Positions 16,905-26,584 of a DNA stretch of 64,000 nucleotides are shown one piece after another. This DNA is from JAEULH01 sp963746275 (GTDB lineage: Bacteria > Pseudomonadota > Alphaproteobacteria > Rhodospirillales > Defluviicoccaceae): the NCBI GenBank assembly GCA_963746275.1, contig CAVVAX010000003.1, forward strand, positions 9,804 through 73,803. Direction: 5' to 3'. A program made the position numbers and the translations under genes. The notes beneath the pieces are model-generated. The model was not told where the DNA came from and ran no database searches. It saw only the letters and a program-made list of their open reading frames with translations. Position 1 is the stretch's first letter; every line of letters starts with the position of its first letter.

Positions 16905-18026
16905 ATGGCGGAACGGGTCGAGTGCGTCGTCATCGGCGCCGGGGTCATCGGCCTTGCCGTTGCCCGCCATCTCGCCCGAGCGGGGCGCGAGGTCGTGATC
17001 GTCGAGGCGGCTTCGGCGTTCGGCACCGAGACGAGCGCGCGCAACTCCGAAGTCGTCCACGCCGGCCTCTACTATGCGCCGGGGAGCCTGAAGGCGGCGC
17101 TGTGCCGGAGCGGACGGGACGAGCTCTATGCCTACCTCGCTGAGCGCGGCATCGAGCACCGGCGCTGCGGCAAGCTGATCGTCGCGGCCAAGGAGGACGA
17201 GGTCCCGGCGTTGCGGGCGCTTGCGGCCAGGGCGCGGGCGAACGGCGTCGAGGACGTCCGCATGCTCGACGGCCCTGCCGCGCGGCGCATGGAGCCGGAG
17301 CTCCGCTGCGCCGCCGCGCTGCTCTCGCCGTCCACCGGGATCCTCGACAGCCACGGCTACATGCTGTCGCTGCTGGCCGAGGCCGAGGCCGCCGGCGCCG
17401 TCCTGGGGCTGAACAGCCCGGTCGCCGGTGGTGCAGTGGCCGAAGACGGGATCCGCCTCAAGGTCGGCGGCGCGGCGCCCATGACGCTCGCGGCACGAAT
17501 GGTGGTGAACGCCGCCGGGCTTCGCGCCCATGCCGTCGCAGCGGCGCTGGCGGGCTTTCCCAAAGGCCACATTCCGCAGCTGTGGTACGCCAAGGGCAAC
17601 TACTTCGCGCTGCACCAGCGGCCGCCGTTCACCATGCTGGTCTACCCGCTTCCCGATCAGGCCGGGCTCGGTGTGCACTACACCCGCGACCTCTCTGGCG
17701 CCGGCCGTTTCGGCCCCGACGTCGAGTGGATCGAGCGGATCGACTACGCGGTGGATCCGGCCCGGTGCGAGCGCTTCTACGCCGCGGTCCGCCGCTACTG
17801 GCCAGGCTTGCGCGACGGCGCGCTCGCCCCCGATTACGCCGGGATCCGGCCGAAGCTCGCGCCCGTGGGTGCTCAGGCCGCGGACTTCCTGATCCAGGGC
17901 CCCGAGGCGCATGGCGTGCCGGGCCTGGTCAATCTCTTCGGCATCGAAAGCCCCGGCCTCACCGCCTCGCTCGCCGTTGCCGAGGCTGTCGGCGAGCGGC
18001 TGGGCGTTCCCGGCCCGGCCGACTGA
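16905..18026 (+). CDS. FAD-dependent oxidoreductase, L-2-hydroxyglutarate oxidase-like
   Basis: The 373-residue protein belongs to the DAO family. It has the N-terminal FAD fold (CVVIGAGVIGLAVARHLARAG), the family signature ETSARNSEVVHAGLYYAPGS, the substrate-side ILDSHGYMLSLLAEAE, MVVNAAGLRAHAVA and a C-terminal FAD-contact GIESPGLTASLAVAE. This set is diagnostic of the L2HGDH/LhgO group, which oxidises L-2-hydroxyglutarate to 2-oxoglutarate and passes electrons to the quinone pool. A related glycerol-3-phosphate oxidase-like role cannot be excluded. The ATG at 16905 gives the normal FAD start. It is monocistronic, and the 280 bp to the next gene hold nothing recognised. Confidence 0.85.
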   Translation: MAERVECVVIGAGVIGLAVARHLARAGREVVIVEAASAFGTETSARNSEVVHAGLYYAPGSLKAALCRSGRDELYAYLAERGIEHRRCGKLIVAAKEDEVPALRALAARARANGVEDVRMLDGPAARRMEPELRCAAALLSPSTGILDSHGYMLSLLAEAEAAGAVLGLNSPVAGGAVAEDGIRLKVGGAAPMTLAARMVVNAAGLRAHAVAAALAGFPKGHIPQLWYAKGNYFALHQRPPFTMLVYPLPDQAGLGVHYTRDLSGAGRFGPDVEWIERIDYAVDPARCERFYAAVRRYWPGLRDGALAPDYAGIRPKLAPVGAQAADFLIQGPEAHGVPGLVNLFGIESPGLTASLAVAEAVGERLGVPGPAD

Positions 18027-18309
18027 AGGCGTTCGCTAACGCAGGCGCGCCGCCCGGGCTGAGCGTCCCCTCGGCGGGAGCGGCGGCCCGCATAAGGGGT
18101 ATGTCTGGCATGCGCGGTCCGCTGTTGTCGCCAATTGGGCGCAAGACTAGGCTGGATTGCGTCATAAGCAAGGCGCGCGAACGCGATAGCGGCGCAGGGA
18201 CGCGGCAGAGTTGCCGTGGGAGGCTCCGTCTCTGGAGGCGCAGGCACGTTGGGTCGAGCCATGGGGGTTCGCCGGGTGCGGTGAGCCATCTTGGGGCATG
18301 GAGACCGAC

Positions 18310-19725
18310 ATGGGTACCTACACTGGAACACCGGTTGGCGACACGATCACGCAAAGAACGCTATCTTCAGGCGTGCGCGCGCAGCCCGCCGGCACAAGAC
18401 CATCGCCCGCGACGGACGTGATCGATGGCGGCGACGGCAACGACGACATCAATGGTGGCGGCGGTGCCGACACCATCACGGGCGGCACCGGTCAAGACGA
18501 AATCATGATCGAGGGTGCCGGCAGCACCGTGTACGGCGGCGAAGGTGCCGACCGGCTTTACGTAACCTACAAGACGACAGGTGAGCCCAAGGGCGCCGTC
18601 ACGCGGTTGTATTGCGGCGACGGCAACGACATAGTCGGTGGCGGAATGGCGTCGCCGGACTTCGATTTTCCGGACGTGACCCTGTACGCGTACGGCGAGG
18701 GCGGGAACGATATCCTCGAGGTCCCTACAGGGTATGTGGATGTCACCTATAGCGTCGGCGAAAATGTTCTCGTAGGTGGCCCTGGAGACGACGCCTACCG
18801 TATCCATGACGCCCGGGACACGATCGTCGAGCAGCCGGGCGAGGGCTACGACAGCGTGAATGCCTTCGCCAGTTACGGTCTGCCCGCGAACGTCGAGAAG
18901 CTGGCGCTCTTCGCCAGTTGGGACGACATCGCCTGGACCGGCATCGGCAACGACCGGGCCAACGTGATCGTCGGCGGCGAGGTCCGCAACACCATAGAGG
19001 GCCGCGGCGGGAACGATGTCTTGTACGGGGATGGGTCCTCGCACCACCAGGAGCTTGGCGAGACCGACGCGGACACCATCCGCGGCGGCGCCGGTAACGA
19101 CCTGATCTACGGCGGTACCGGCCGGGAGGTGGACGACTGGGACGCCGCGGATGAGCTCTATGGCGACGACGGCAACGACCGGATCTTCGCCCAGTTCGGC
19201 GACGACGAGGTCTACGGCGGGACCGGCGCCGACGAGCTTGCGGGCCAGGCGGGAAACGACCTCCTCGTCGGCGGGGACGGCAACGACCGGCTGGGCGGCG
19301 GGACCGGCAACGACCGGCTGTATGGCGGGGGCGGCGGTGACGTGCTCTCCGGCCGCAGCGGCGCCGACCTGCTCTACGGCGAGGGCGGCAACGACCGCTT
19401 CGTCTACGAGACGACGGCGGACTCGACCGCCGGCGCGGCCGGACGCGACACGATCATCGGCTTCGGCAACGTCGGCCCGGCAACGGGGGACGTCATCGAA
19501 ATTGCCGCGATCGATGCGGATGCGGCCAGCGCCGGCAACCAGGCCTTCGCCTTCATCGGAGCGCAGGCGCCGACGAAAGCGGGCGAACTCGGCGTCTCCG
19601 CCAGCGGCGACGACACCCTGATCCGCGGCGAGGTCGACGGCAAGGCCGGCGCCGATTTCGCGATTCTGGTGTCGTCCATCACCGCCGAGCCCGGCGACTG
19701 GGCGGCGCAAGACTTCATTCTGTAG
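18310..19725 (+). CDS. RTX (haemolysin-type calcium-binding repeat) secreted protein
   Basis: The 471-residue acidic protein is built of glycine-aspartate nonapeptides (GGDGNDDINGGGGAD, GGAGNDLIYGGTG, GGDGNDRLGGGTGNDRLYGG and others) that fold as calcium-binding beta-rolls. Blocks lie near residues 35-80, 235-300 and 305-375. The C-terminus (RDTIIGFGNV..DVIEIAAIDAD..) resembles the type I secretion signal region of such proteins. There is no Sec signal, as usual for type I substrates. The start at 18310 is preferred because GGAGA lies five bases before it and MGTYTGT is the common RTX opening; ATG 18298 is the alternative. No transporter genes are adjacent. No enzymatic domain is seen, so it may be an adhesin or surface-layer protein. 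Confidence 0.85.
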   Translation: MGTYTGTPVGDTITQRTLSSGVRAQPAGTRPSPATDVIDGGDGNDDINGGGGADTITGGTGQDEIMIEGAGSTVYGGEGADRLYVTYKTTGEPKGAVTRLYCGDGNDIVGGGMASPDFDFPDVTLYAYGEGGNDILEVPTGYVDVTYSVGENVLVGGPGDDAYRIHDARDTIVEQPGEGYDSVNAFASYGLPANVEKLALFASWDDIAWTGIGNDRANVIVGGEVRNTIEGRGGNDVLYGDGSSHHQELGETDADTIRGGAGNDLIYGGTGREVDDWDAADELYGDDGNDRIFAQFGDDEVYGGTGADELAGQAGNDLLVGGDGNDRLGGGTGNDRLYGGGGGDVLSGRSGADLLYGEGGNDRFVYETTADSTAGAAGRDTIIGFGNVGPATGDVIEIAAIDADAASAGNQAFAFIGAQAPTKAGELGVSASGDDTLIRGEVDGKAGADFAILVSSITAEPGDWAAQDFIL

Positions 19726-19739
19726 GCGGTGGCCACAAC

Positions 19740-19780
19740 GGGGACCCCCGCAGAGCGCGCGGGGGCCCCCTTCTCTTCTT
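19740..19780 (+). terminator. Rho-independent terminator after the RTX gene
   Basis: GGGGACCCCCGC (19740-19751) pairs with GCGGGGGCCCCC (19759-19770) with one mismatch and a 7 base loop, followed by the T-rich TTCTCTTCTT. It lies 15 bp after the RTX stop codon. Confidence 0.8.
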
Positions 19781-19825
19781 GACCGCACGCCGCTGCTGGC
19801 TTCGGTAGGGGCCGGTCGGCGCTCA

Positions 19826-20539
19826 TCAGGCCGCGACCGCGGCTTCGACCTCGTGACGGCGCCCCTCGGGCTCGCGCAGGACGTAGCCGCGGCCCCACAC
19901 GGTCTCAATGTAGTGCTCGCCGTCGGTCGCCTGCGCCAGCTTCTTGCGCAGCTTGCAGATGAAGACGTCGACGATCTTGAGCTCGGGCTCGTCCATGCCG
20001 CCGTAGAGGTGGTTGAGGAACATCTCCTTGGTCAGCGTCGTGCCCTTGCGCAGGCTGAGCAGCTCGAGGATGCCGTATTCCTTGCCGGTGAGGTGCAGCG
20101 GCCGGCCGTCGACCTCGGCGGTGCGGGCGGCAAGGTTCACCGCCAGCTTGCCGGTGCGGATGGTCGGCTGGGCGTGGCCCTTGGAGCGGCGGACGATGGC
20201 ATGGATGCGGGCGATGAGCTCGCGCTTGTCGAACGGCTTGGTCAGGTAGTCGTCGGCGCCGCCGCCAAGGCCGCGGACCTTGTTCTCCGGCTGGCCGAGG
20301 CCGGAGAGGATCAGAACCGGGGTCGTCACCCGCGCCTGGCGCAGCCGGCGGAGCAGCTCCATGCCGTCCATGTCGGGCAGCATCAGGTCGAGGAGGATGA
20401 TGTCGTAGTCGTAGAGCTTGGCGATCTCGAGCCCGTCCTCGCCGAGGTCGGTCGTGTCCACCACCATCCCCTCAGACTTGAGCATCGTCTCGACGCCGCG
20501 CCGTGCCGACGGATCGTCCTCGATCAGCAGAACTCGCAT
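19826..20539 (-). CDS. ctrA: Cell-cycle response regulator CtrA
   Basis: This 237-residue OmpR-type regulator has an N-terminal receiver with acidic pocket EDD at 7-9, phospho-acceptor Asp51 (DIILLDLMLPDMDG) and conserved Lys in DDYLTKPFDKREL. It is followed by a winged-helix domain (RTAEVDGRPLHLTGKEYGIL, DVFICKLRKKL, IETVWGRGYVL). Position 51, the ordering and the sequence match CtrA of Caulobacter and relatives, which controls replication, division, flagella and motility genes. The C-terminus ends EAAVAA; in Caulobacter the two terminal alanines are needed for ClpXP destruction, so the degron appears kept. It is divergent from fliI, a known class of CtrA target. Confidence 0.95.
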   Translation of the reverse strand: MRVLLIEDDPSARRGVETMLKSEGMVVDTTDLGEDGLEIAKLYDYDIILLDLMLPDMDGMELLRRLRQARVTTPVLILSGLGQPENKVRGLGGGADDYLTKPFDKRELIARIHAIVRRSKGHAQPTIRTGKLAVNLAARTAEVDGRPLHLTGKEYGILELLSLRKGTTLTKEMFLNHLYGGMDEPELKIVDVFICKLRKKLAQATDGEHYIETVWGRGYVLREPEGRRHEVEAAVAA

Positions 20540-20682
20540 TGGCCGAACCCCCTGTTGAAACCTTAAGCAGCAACGTCCGATTAACTACTCCAGAAGGTAG
20601 CACGAGGGTCAAAGCTGAACAACTAAAAAATGTACGCAAATGAGGGTACACGCTTTGCGGGAAGATCCTGCCGGGGCCGGGA

Positions 20683-20697
20683 TTTACCCTTCATTAA
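20683..20697 (+). promoter_or_regulatory. Putative CtrA binding site upstream of fliI
   Basis: TTTA-CCCTTCA-TTAA matches the CtrA consensus TTAA-N7-TTAA with one mismatch. It lies between ctrA and fliI, about 60 bp before the GTG that I favour as the fliI start. Two further TTAA half-sites at 20563 and 20581 are spaced by 14 bases, which does not fit the consensus. The motif is short, so chance is possible. Confidence 0.45.
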
Positions 20698-20755
20698 GCT
20701 GCCCCCGGCAGACTTGCGGCGTCTACTGGACCCCCCGCGCGGAGCTCGCTCCCAC

Positions 20756-22087
20756 GTGTTTGCCGCCACCAGTGCCGCCGTCCACGCGATCGAGCGGCTG
20801 CCGGAGTACACCGTCTACGGCCGGATCAGCGCCATCGTCGGCCTGCTGATCGAGGTCGAGGGTCTTGCCGGCTGCCTCGCCATCGCCGATCGCTGCCGGA
20901 TCGAGCGCCGCGGCGGCAGCGCGGTCGACGCCGAGGTCGTGGGCTTCCGCGCCGGCCGGGCCATGCTGATGCCACTCGCCGGCGTCGAGGGCTTGGGCCC
21001 CGGCTGCCGGGTCGAGGTCGGCGGCGGGCAGCCGGTCATTCATCCCAGCGCCGCCTGGTGCGGCCGCGTTCTGAACGCCTTCGCCGAGCCGATCGACGGC
21101 CGCGGACTCCTGCCGCCGGGGCAGCGGGCCTATCCACTCCGCCGCTCACCGCCGCCGGCGCATCGTCGCGCCCGGGTCGGCGGCAAGCTCGACGTCGGCG
21201 TGCGCGCGATCAACGCCTTCCTCACCTGCTGCCGCGGCCAGCGCCTGGGGATCTTCGCCGCCTCCGGCGTCGGCAAGTCGATGCTGCTGTCGATGATGGC
21301 GCGCCACACCGAGGCCGACGTCGTCGTCATCGGGCTGATCGGCGAGCGCGGCCGCGAGGCCCGGGAGTTCATCGAGGACACGCTCGGCGAGGAGGGCTTG
21401 CGCCGTTCCGTCGTCGTCGTTGCCACCTCCGACGAACCGCCGCCGGTCCGCCGTCAGGCGGCGCTGACGATGATGGCGGTGGCCGAGGCCTTCCGCGACG
21501 AGGGCCGCGACGTGCTGTGCCTGATGGACAGCGTCACCCGCTTCGCCATGGCGCAACGGGAGATCGGGCTCGCCGCCGCCGAGCCGCCGGCGACCAAGGG
21601 CTACACGCCATCCGTCTTCAGCGAGCTGCCGAGGCTCCTCGAGCGCGCCGGGCCGGGCGGGCCGGGGCAGGGATCGATCACCGGCCTGTTCACCGTGCTC
21701 GTCGAAGGCGACGATCACGACGAGCCGGTCGCCGACGCCGTCCGTGGCATCCTCGACGGCCATATTGTGCTGGAGCGCTCAATTGCCGAGGCCGGCCGCT
21801 ACCCCGCCATCAACATCCTGCGCAGCGTCTCCCGCGCTCTGCCGCGCTGCAACTCGGCAGAGGAGAACGCCATCATCGAGGCGGCGAGGCGGAAGCTCGC
21901 CGCCTACGACGGGATGGCCGAGCTGATCCGGCTCGGCGCCTATCATCCGGGCAGCGACGCCGAGCTCGACGCGGCGATCCGGCTGCAGCCGAAGCTGTCC
22001 GCATTCCTCGCCCAGGCGCCCAAGGAGCAAGCCCCACTCGCCCGCGTCTACACCGACCTCGCCGCCATCCTCGCCGAGGGTCGATAG
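20756..22087 (+). CDS. fliI: Flagellum-specific ATP synthase FliI
   Basis: FliI is the hexameric ATPase of the flagellar type III export apparatus. The core is complete: PEYTVYGRISAIVGLLIEVEG, P-loop GIFAASGVGKSMLLSMMARH, VVVIGLIGERGREAREFIED, Walker B LCLMDSVTRFAMAQREIGLA, GYTPSVFSELPRLLERAG and the C-terminal RLGAYHPGSDAELD. Start choice is open: an ATG at 20630 lacks a ribosome site and lies before the putative CtrA box, so I favour the GTG at 20756, with TTG 20714 as an alternative. The usual partner fliJ does not follow; an IS1595 remnant begins 35 bp downstream. No other flagellar genes lie in the window. Confidence 0.93.
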   Translation: MFAATSAAVHAIERLPEYTVYGRISAIVGLLIEVEGLAGCLAIADRCRIERRGGSAVDAEVVGFRAGRAMLMPLAGVEGLGPGCRVEVGGGQPVIHPSAAWCGRVLNAFAEPIDGRGLLPPGQRAYPLRRSPPPAHRRARVGGKLDVGVRAINAFLTCCRGQRLGIFAASGVGKSMLLSMMARHTEADVVVIGLIGERGREAREFIEDTLGEEGLRRSVVVVATSDEPPPVRRQAALTMMAVAEAFRDEGRDVLCLMDSVTRFAMAQREIGLAAAEPPATKGYTPSVFSELPRLLERAGPGGPGQGSITGLFTVLVEGDDHDEPVADAVRGILDGHIVLERSIAEAGRYPAINILRSVSRALPRCNSAEENAIIEAARRKLAAYDGMAELIRLGAYHPGSDAELDAAIRLQPKLSAFLAQAPKEQAPLARVYTDLAAILAEGR

Positions 22088-22122
22088 GCACGAGGTCCAG
22101 AACAACGGCACGGCTTCGAGAC

Positions 22123-22751
22123 TTATTGCCCTGCGCGAGCGTTGGCGCGCCGAACAGAAAGGCCGTCATCGAATCCGTTGTGGAGCCGCCGTCCTGAACC
22201 CGCAGTTCGTTGCCCGCGGGGCTTGTCCCCGGGGACGGCGGCGATGATTGGCGTCTTGCCGGGCGTGCCGCGGCCGCTTTGCCACCGGAGCGTTCGCCAC
22301 CGAGATAGGCGTCGTCCATCTCGACCCGACCGGTCAGGCGTTTGCCGGCATCCCGCTCCATCATCACCTGCATCAGCTTGTGTTTGAGCTTCCAGGCGGT
22401 GTTCTGGGTCACACCGAGGCGACGGCCGAGTTCGAGGCTGGAGATCCCGCCCTTGCTCTGCGTCAGGTGGTACATGGTGCGAAACCAGGTGCGCAGCGGC
22501 ACCTTGGTCGAGGCGAAGATCGTGCCGGCGATCAGCGAGGTCTGCCGGCGGCAGGACGTGCACTGGTAGAGGGCACGGGTCTTGATGACGCAGTGATTAT
22601 GCCCGCCGCAGCCGGGGCAGACAAAGCCACGCGGCCAACGCCAGCCGAGCACAGCCTCCCGACACCGATCCTCGCTCCCGTAAAGCTCATCGAACCGCGC
22701 TTCGCTGAGCCCTTTCTGAAACTGAACACGATTGCGCGCCACTAAAGACAT
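22123..22751 (-). pseudogene. IS1595-family transposase, truncated and frameshifted
   Basis: The frame begins MSLVARNRVQFQKGLSEARF and shows the family hallmarks: a zinc ribbon FVCPGCGGHNHCVIK..YQCTSCRRQTS, then AGTIFASTKVPLRTWF, the LGVTQNTAWKLKHKL helix-turn-helix and the first catalytic aspartates in MDDAYLGGERSGGK. Near 22260 the frame slips, continuing RGTPGKTPIIAAVPG in the next frame. The rest of the ISXO2-like catalytic domain is missing before fliI is reached. Typical length is about 300 residues and about 200 remain. It was inserted, or survives, where fliJ would be expected. Confidence 0.8.
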
Positions 22752-22793
22752 GGATCGGCGCAACAGGTGCGGCGATGACGGCGAACAACCGAT

Positions 22794-22878
22794 CGTCATC
22801 GCGAGCCGCGCAGCGGCACGGCGATCCAGGGCAAAATCTTTTAGATTGCCGCGTCGGCTTCGCCTCCTCGCAATGACG
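22794..22878. repeat. Dispersed 80-85 bp palindromic repeat, copy 3
   Basis: Same element as 709-793, beginning CGTCATCGCGAGCCGCGCAG and ending CTCCTCGCAATGACG. It lies upstream of the IS1595 remnant and after the PhoX stop codon. Confidence 0.75.
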
Positions 22879-22920
22879 ATCTCCTCTCTTGCTTGCACCT
22901 GATCACGCGACGCTCGTCCC

Positions 22921-24914
22921 TCAGGCGCCGATCTTGCCGCCGTCGAGGCGGGTGATGACCAGCGTTGCCGAGCGCGGTACCTGCTCGCCGCCGTCCGGCC
23001 AGTGGCTGCGCAAGGTGCCGGCGGCGAAGTCCTCCGGGGAGGTCGAGGACCCGGGGTGCTGGACGTTGACGAACATGCTCGTCTGGTCCGGCGTCGTGAT
23101 CACGCCGGTGATCTCTTGGCCGACGGGCCCGGTGAGGAAGCGGCGGATCTCGCCGGTGCGCGGATCGGCTGCCAGCATCTGGTTGTTGCCGAAAACGGCG
23201 TAGGGAGGCTTGTTCTGCACCTCCTCGCCAATGTCGGTCTCGATCCACAGCCGGCCGTCGGCATCGCACCAGAGCCCATCGGGGCAGGCGAAGATGTTGT
23301 CGTCGCCCAAAGCCTTCCCGGCGACGGTGCGGCTTGTTTCCTTCGCGCCGGCGAGGACGAAGAGCTCCCAGGTGAAGGAGGTCGCGGCATGGTCGCCGCC
23401 CGCTTCGCGCCAACGGACGATCTGGCCGAAGGTGTTCAGCGCCCGCGGGTTTGCCGCGTCGACCTCTGCCTCCGTCCTGCGGATGTTGTTGGTGAGCGTG
23501 AAGTAGACCTCGCCGGTATGAGGGTCGATGGCGCCCCACTCCGGCCGATCCATCTTGGTCGCCCCCGCCTTGTCGGCAGCGAGCCGGGTGTTGACCAGGA
23601 TGTCGGCGAGGTCGGCGAAGCCGTTCTCCGGCGTCAGCCCGTTCTCGCCCGGGCGCAGCGCCAGCCAGGCGCCGCTGCCGTCCCTGTCGAACCTGGCGAC
23701 GTAGAGCGTGCCCGCATCCAGCAGGGCGCCGCTCGCCGTCTTCGGATCGTAGGGCTCGGCGGAGACGAACTTGTAGATGTACTCGAACCTCGCGTCGTCG
23801 CCGGAGTAGCAGACGACCGGCTTGCCGGCCACGGCGGGGGCGAAGATCACGCCCTCGTGGGCGAAGCGGCCGAGGTGCGTTCGCTTGACCGGCGTGGACT
23901 CGGGTCGAACGGGTCGATCTCGACCATCCAGCCGAAGGCGTTCGGCTCGTTGCGGTAGTCGGAGGCGGCCTCGCCGGCCTTGGTCGAGGCGTCGAAGCGG
24001 AGGTACTCGTCGGCGCCGCCTTCGGCAAGCTCCCAGGCGTAGCGCGAGCGCTCGGTCCTGACGCCGTAGCGGGCATGCTCGCGCGGCAGGTTCGGCTTCT
24101 CCCCGGCCACATCGCCATTGCGGAAGTAGGTCGCCCAGTTCTCCTCGGCGGCCATGTAGGTGTTCCAGGGCGTCGGGCCATGGGAACAGTTGTTCAGCGT
24201 GCCACGCACCCGCGTCCCGTCCGGGCTGTACTTGGTGCGAAGCTGCGCCGCACCCCGCGCCGGCCCGGCGATCTCCATCGGCGTCAGCCCGGTGATGCGG
24301 CGGTTGCGCGGATCGTCGACCACCGTCCACTCCGCGTCGCCGCGGCGGCGGATGCGCACGACGGTGACGCCGTGGGCGTTGAGTTCCTTCAGCACCTCGT
24401 CGGCGTTGCGCACGCCGTTCTCGACGATGACGTCCTCGTCGGAAACGGGCTTGCCGGCGTAGGCGGCATGGAGGAACCGTGGCTCGACGTACTCGTGGTT
24501 CAGGACCAGGAGGCCGTCGGTCGAGCTGCCGTCGATGGGAAAGAAATGCATCCCGTCGTGGTGGCTGCCGACCTGGCGGGCCTGCTCGGCGCCGGTCGCG
24601 GCCCGCGAGAACTGGCCCGTTCCGTCAAGCGGCGCGCCCCACGGCACCAGCACCTGGACGCGGTAACCCTCGGGCACGACCACGGCGTCGGCTTCGCTGG
24701 TGGGCACCGCCTTGAAGCCGAGGAGGCTTTTCTCGCCCGCCGCGGTCTCGGCCCACGCCGGCCGCACGCTGAGCGTCGGGGCTAAGGCCACCGTTACCGC
24801 CGCCGCCAGCCCTCCAGCGAGCACGCCCCGTCGCGACGCCCGCGCCGCCAGCACCTCCGACAGCGTCGGGTTGCCGGACGGATTGTTGATCCCCTCGTCG
24901 CCGCGATCAGACAT
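22921..24914 (-). CDS. PhoX-family alkaline phosphatase (one frame break)
   Basis: This is a secreted calcium- and iron-dependent phosphatase of the PhoX family (DUF839), about 664 residues when joined. The N-terminus carries a twin-arginine signal (SRRGVLAGGLAAAVTVALA..AWA) near residues 28-56, so it is exported folded to the periplasm. Family blocks are HHDGMHFFPIDG, LVLNHEYVEPRF, GTLNNCSHGPTPWNTYMAAEE, NAFGWMVEIDPFDP, KRTHLGRFAHEG and MFVNVQHPG. A single missing base near 23900, in the codons after EIDPFDP, splits the frame; restored, it reads DPESTPVKRTHLGRF. The start at 24914 follows AGAGGAGCGGGA. PhoX is usually phosphate-starvation induced, but no Pho box is recognised. Confidence 0.85.
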
Positions 24915-25045
24915 TCCCGCTCCTCTGCTGGCCCGTTGCACCGGCGGGCGGCTCACCCGCTCGCCTGATGTGGGCCCGAGCTTAGCGGGCGAATGTTACA
25001 GTTGCTCGCATCCCGGCCGCGGATTGGCGCCGCCGGCGAGCCGGC

Positions 25046-25644
25046 TCAGGCAAGTCCGCTGAGGAAGGCGATGCCGACGACCGCGATCAGGCCGCCCAGC
25101 GCCCGCACCGCAACCCGGCCCGCCTGCCAGCGCGAGGCCGTGCCGACGGCGATGCCGACCAGGTGCAGAAGGCTCGTGCCGATGACGAAGCCGAGGGAGT
25201 AGGCGACGGCGTCGGCCGCGGCGGGAAGCTCGGTGCCGTGGGCATGGCCGTGGAAGATGGCGAAGAAGGCTACGACCAGGCCGGCCGCCCACAGCGGGAT
25301 GCGCCGGCCGGCTGCGACCATGACGCCCAGGACCAGCGCGGAGGCGGCGATGGCGACCTCGACGCCCGGCAGCGGCAACGCCGGCGAAGCCGAGCGCGCC
25401 GCCCGACGACCATGACCAGCGGAAACAGCAGCGGCAGGAGGAAGAGGGCGGGCGCGCCGAGGAAGGCGCCGAGCAGGCCTACCGCGACCATGGCGGCGAC
25501 GTGGTCCGGGCCGGCCAGAGGATGGGCGAAGCCGCTGGCGAAGCCGCCGATCATGCCGGCCGCTCTCATGCGCGAAGGCCGGCCCCGCGGCGAGCGCCGC
25601 CGCGCCAGCGCCAGGACGAAGGATGGTTTGCCGATCATGCGCAT
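25046..25644 (-). CDS. HupE/UreJ-family membrane protein (four frame breaks)
   Basis: HupE/UreJ proteins are small membrane metal permeases, mostly for nickel. The pieces, read in alternating frames, are a signal-like start MRMIGKPSFVLALA, LAAGPAFAHESG, then GFASGFAHPLAGPDHVAAMVAVGLLGAF with the HPxxGxDH motif, and last LPGVEVAIAASALVLGVMVA..FAIFHGHAHGTELP with the HAHGxE motif, ending at 25046. The frame changes near 25595, 25570, 25400 and 25385, mostly by one base each. So many breaks in 600 bp could mean a true pseudogene, but similar single-base breaks occur in essential genes of this window. The start at 25644 follows GAGCGAGGAC. No hydrogenase or urease genes are near. Confidence 0.65.
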
Positions 25645-25797
25645 GTCCTCGCTCTCCCGTTCTAGGGGCCCCATTGACCCTGCCGTGCCGCAGGCCTGCG
25701 AAAGGCTTGCGAAGCCGACGTCCGCGCGACGTGTAGCAGAGGCGGCAGATGCCGGCAAGGCAGCGGCCCCGCGCCATCTCCCGCGCCAACGTCGGGC

Positions 25798-26475
25798 TCA
25801 GCGCTTGCGTCGTTCAAGGATGTCGAGGATGAGATGGAGGAGCTCGTCCGGCCGGTTGGTCAGGCCGAAGGCGAAAGGCGGCAGGCCGCGCTCAGGCGCG
25901 AACTCGCCCACATAGAAGATGACCGGCAGGGCGGGGTGCGAGTCCTTTAGCTTCGAGAGCATGGTCAGACCGGCGGTCGCGTCGTCGCCGCGCTTCAGGT
26001 CGCTCAGCACGATGTCGTAGGCCTTCTTCTCGTCGATCAGCGCCAGCGCTTCCTCCGTGCTCTTCGCCGTCTCGACGTCGGTGCGGAGCTGGTGGAGCAT
26101 CTTGATCTCGTTGAAATTGTTCTCCGGGCCGTCGTCGACCCAGAGAATCTTCGCCCGCTGCAGCCGGCCGAGATTCCGCGCCGCCCGCTCCATCACCAGG
26201 CTCGCCGCCTCTTCGCTGACCTGGACCTGCCAGTTCTTGTGCTTCTGCGCCAGGGCGACGGCGGCCTGGATCCCCTCGCGGACGAACGAGCACTCGATGC
26301 CGCCGATCTTCAGCCCCGTGACCAGCGGCAGGAGCTGGTTGCGGATCGGGCGATAGAAGATTGCAACGACGATGATGGCGACGATCAGCCAGAAGACGCT
26401 GGGGAGGATCTTGACGAGCTCGATGAGCACCGGCTCGGTGAGAAGGGTGCCGCCGCCTGTCGCTGCAGTGTCCAT
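25798..26475 (-). CDS. Membrane-anchored receiver-like (response-regulator fold) protein
   Basis: The 225-residue protein has one N-terminal membrane span (about residues 22-41, VKILPSVFWLIVAIIVVAIF), a cytoplasmic helical linker, and a C-terminal receiver-like domain. In that domain AKILWVDD gives acidic residues 114-115 and IVLSDLKRGDD gives Asp159 at the phospho-acceptor position. The usual Thr/Ser and Lys-Pro of true receivers are replaced (PVIFYVGEFAP, GLTNRPDEL), so phosphotransfer may be altered or absent. I chose the ATG at 26475; a longer frame to 26682 overlaps the divergent promoter region. It is transcribed away from the SIR2 and nSTAND genes, with a palindrome between them, and I infer it belongs to the same module. 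Confidence 0.65.
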   Translation of the reverse strand: MDTAATGGGTLLTEPVLIELVKILPSVFWLIVAIIVVAIFYRPIRNQLLPLVTGLKIGGIECSFVREGIQAAVALAQKHKNWQVQVSEEAASLVMERAARNLGRLQRAKILWVDDGPENNFNEIKMLHQLRTDVETAKSTEEALALIDEKKAYDIVLSDLKRGDDATAGLTMLSKLKDSHPALPVIFYVGEFAPERGLPPFAFGLTNRPDELLHLILDILERRKR

Positions 26476-26584
26476 CGCCTGATCCAGATCCGCGACGGCG
26501 CCACCTCGCCAGACGAGGGACAAGACCACGATACTCACGTCTGCGTGAGCGGGTGCGCCGTCCTTTTCACGAATGAGTATCAGT

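Noticed and set aside
20563..20584. CtrA site TTAA-N14-TTAA upstream of ctrA
   Set aside because: Spacing is 14 instead of 7, so only half-sites are present.
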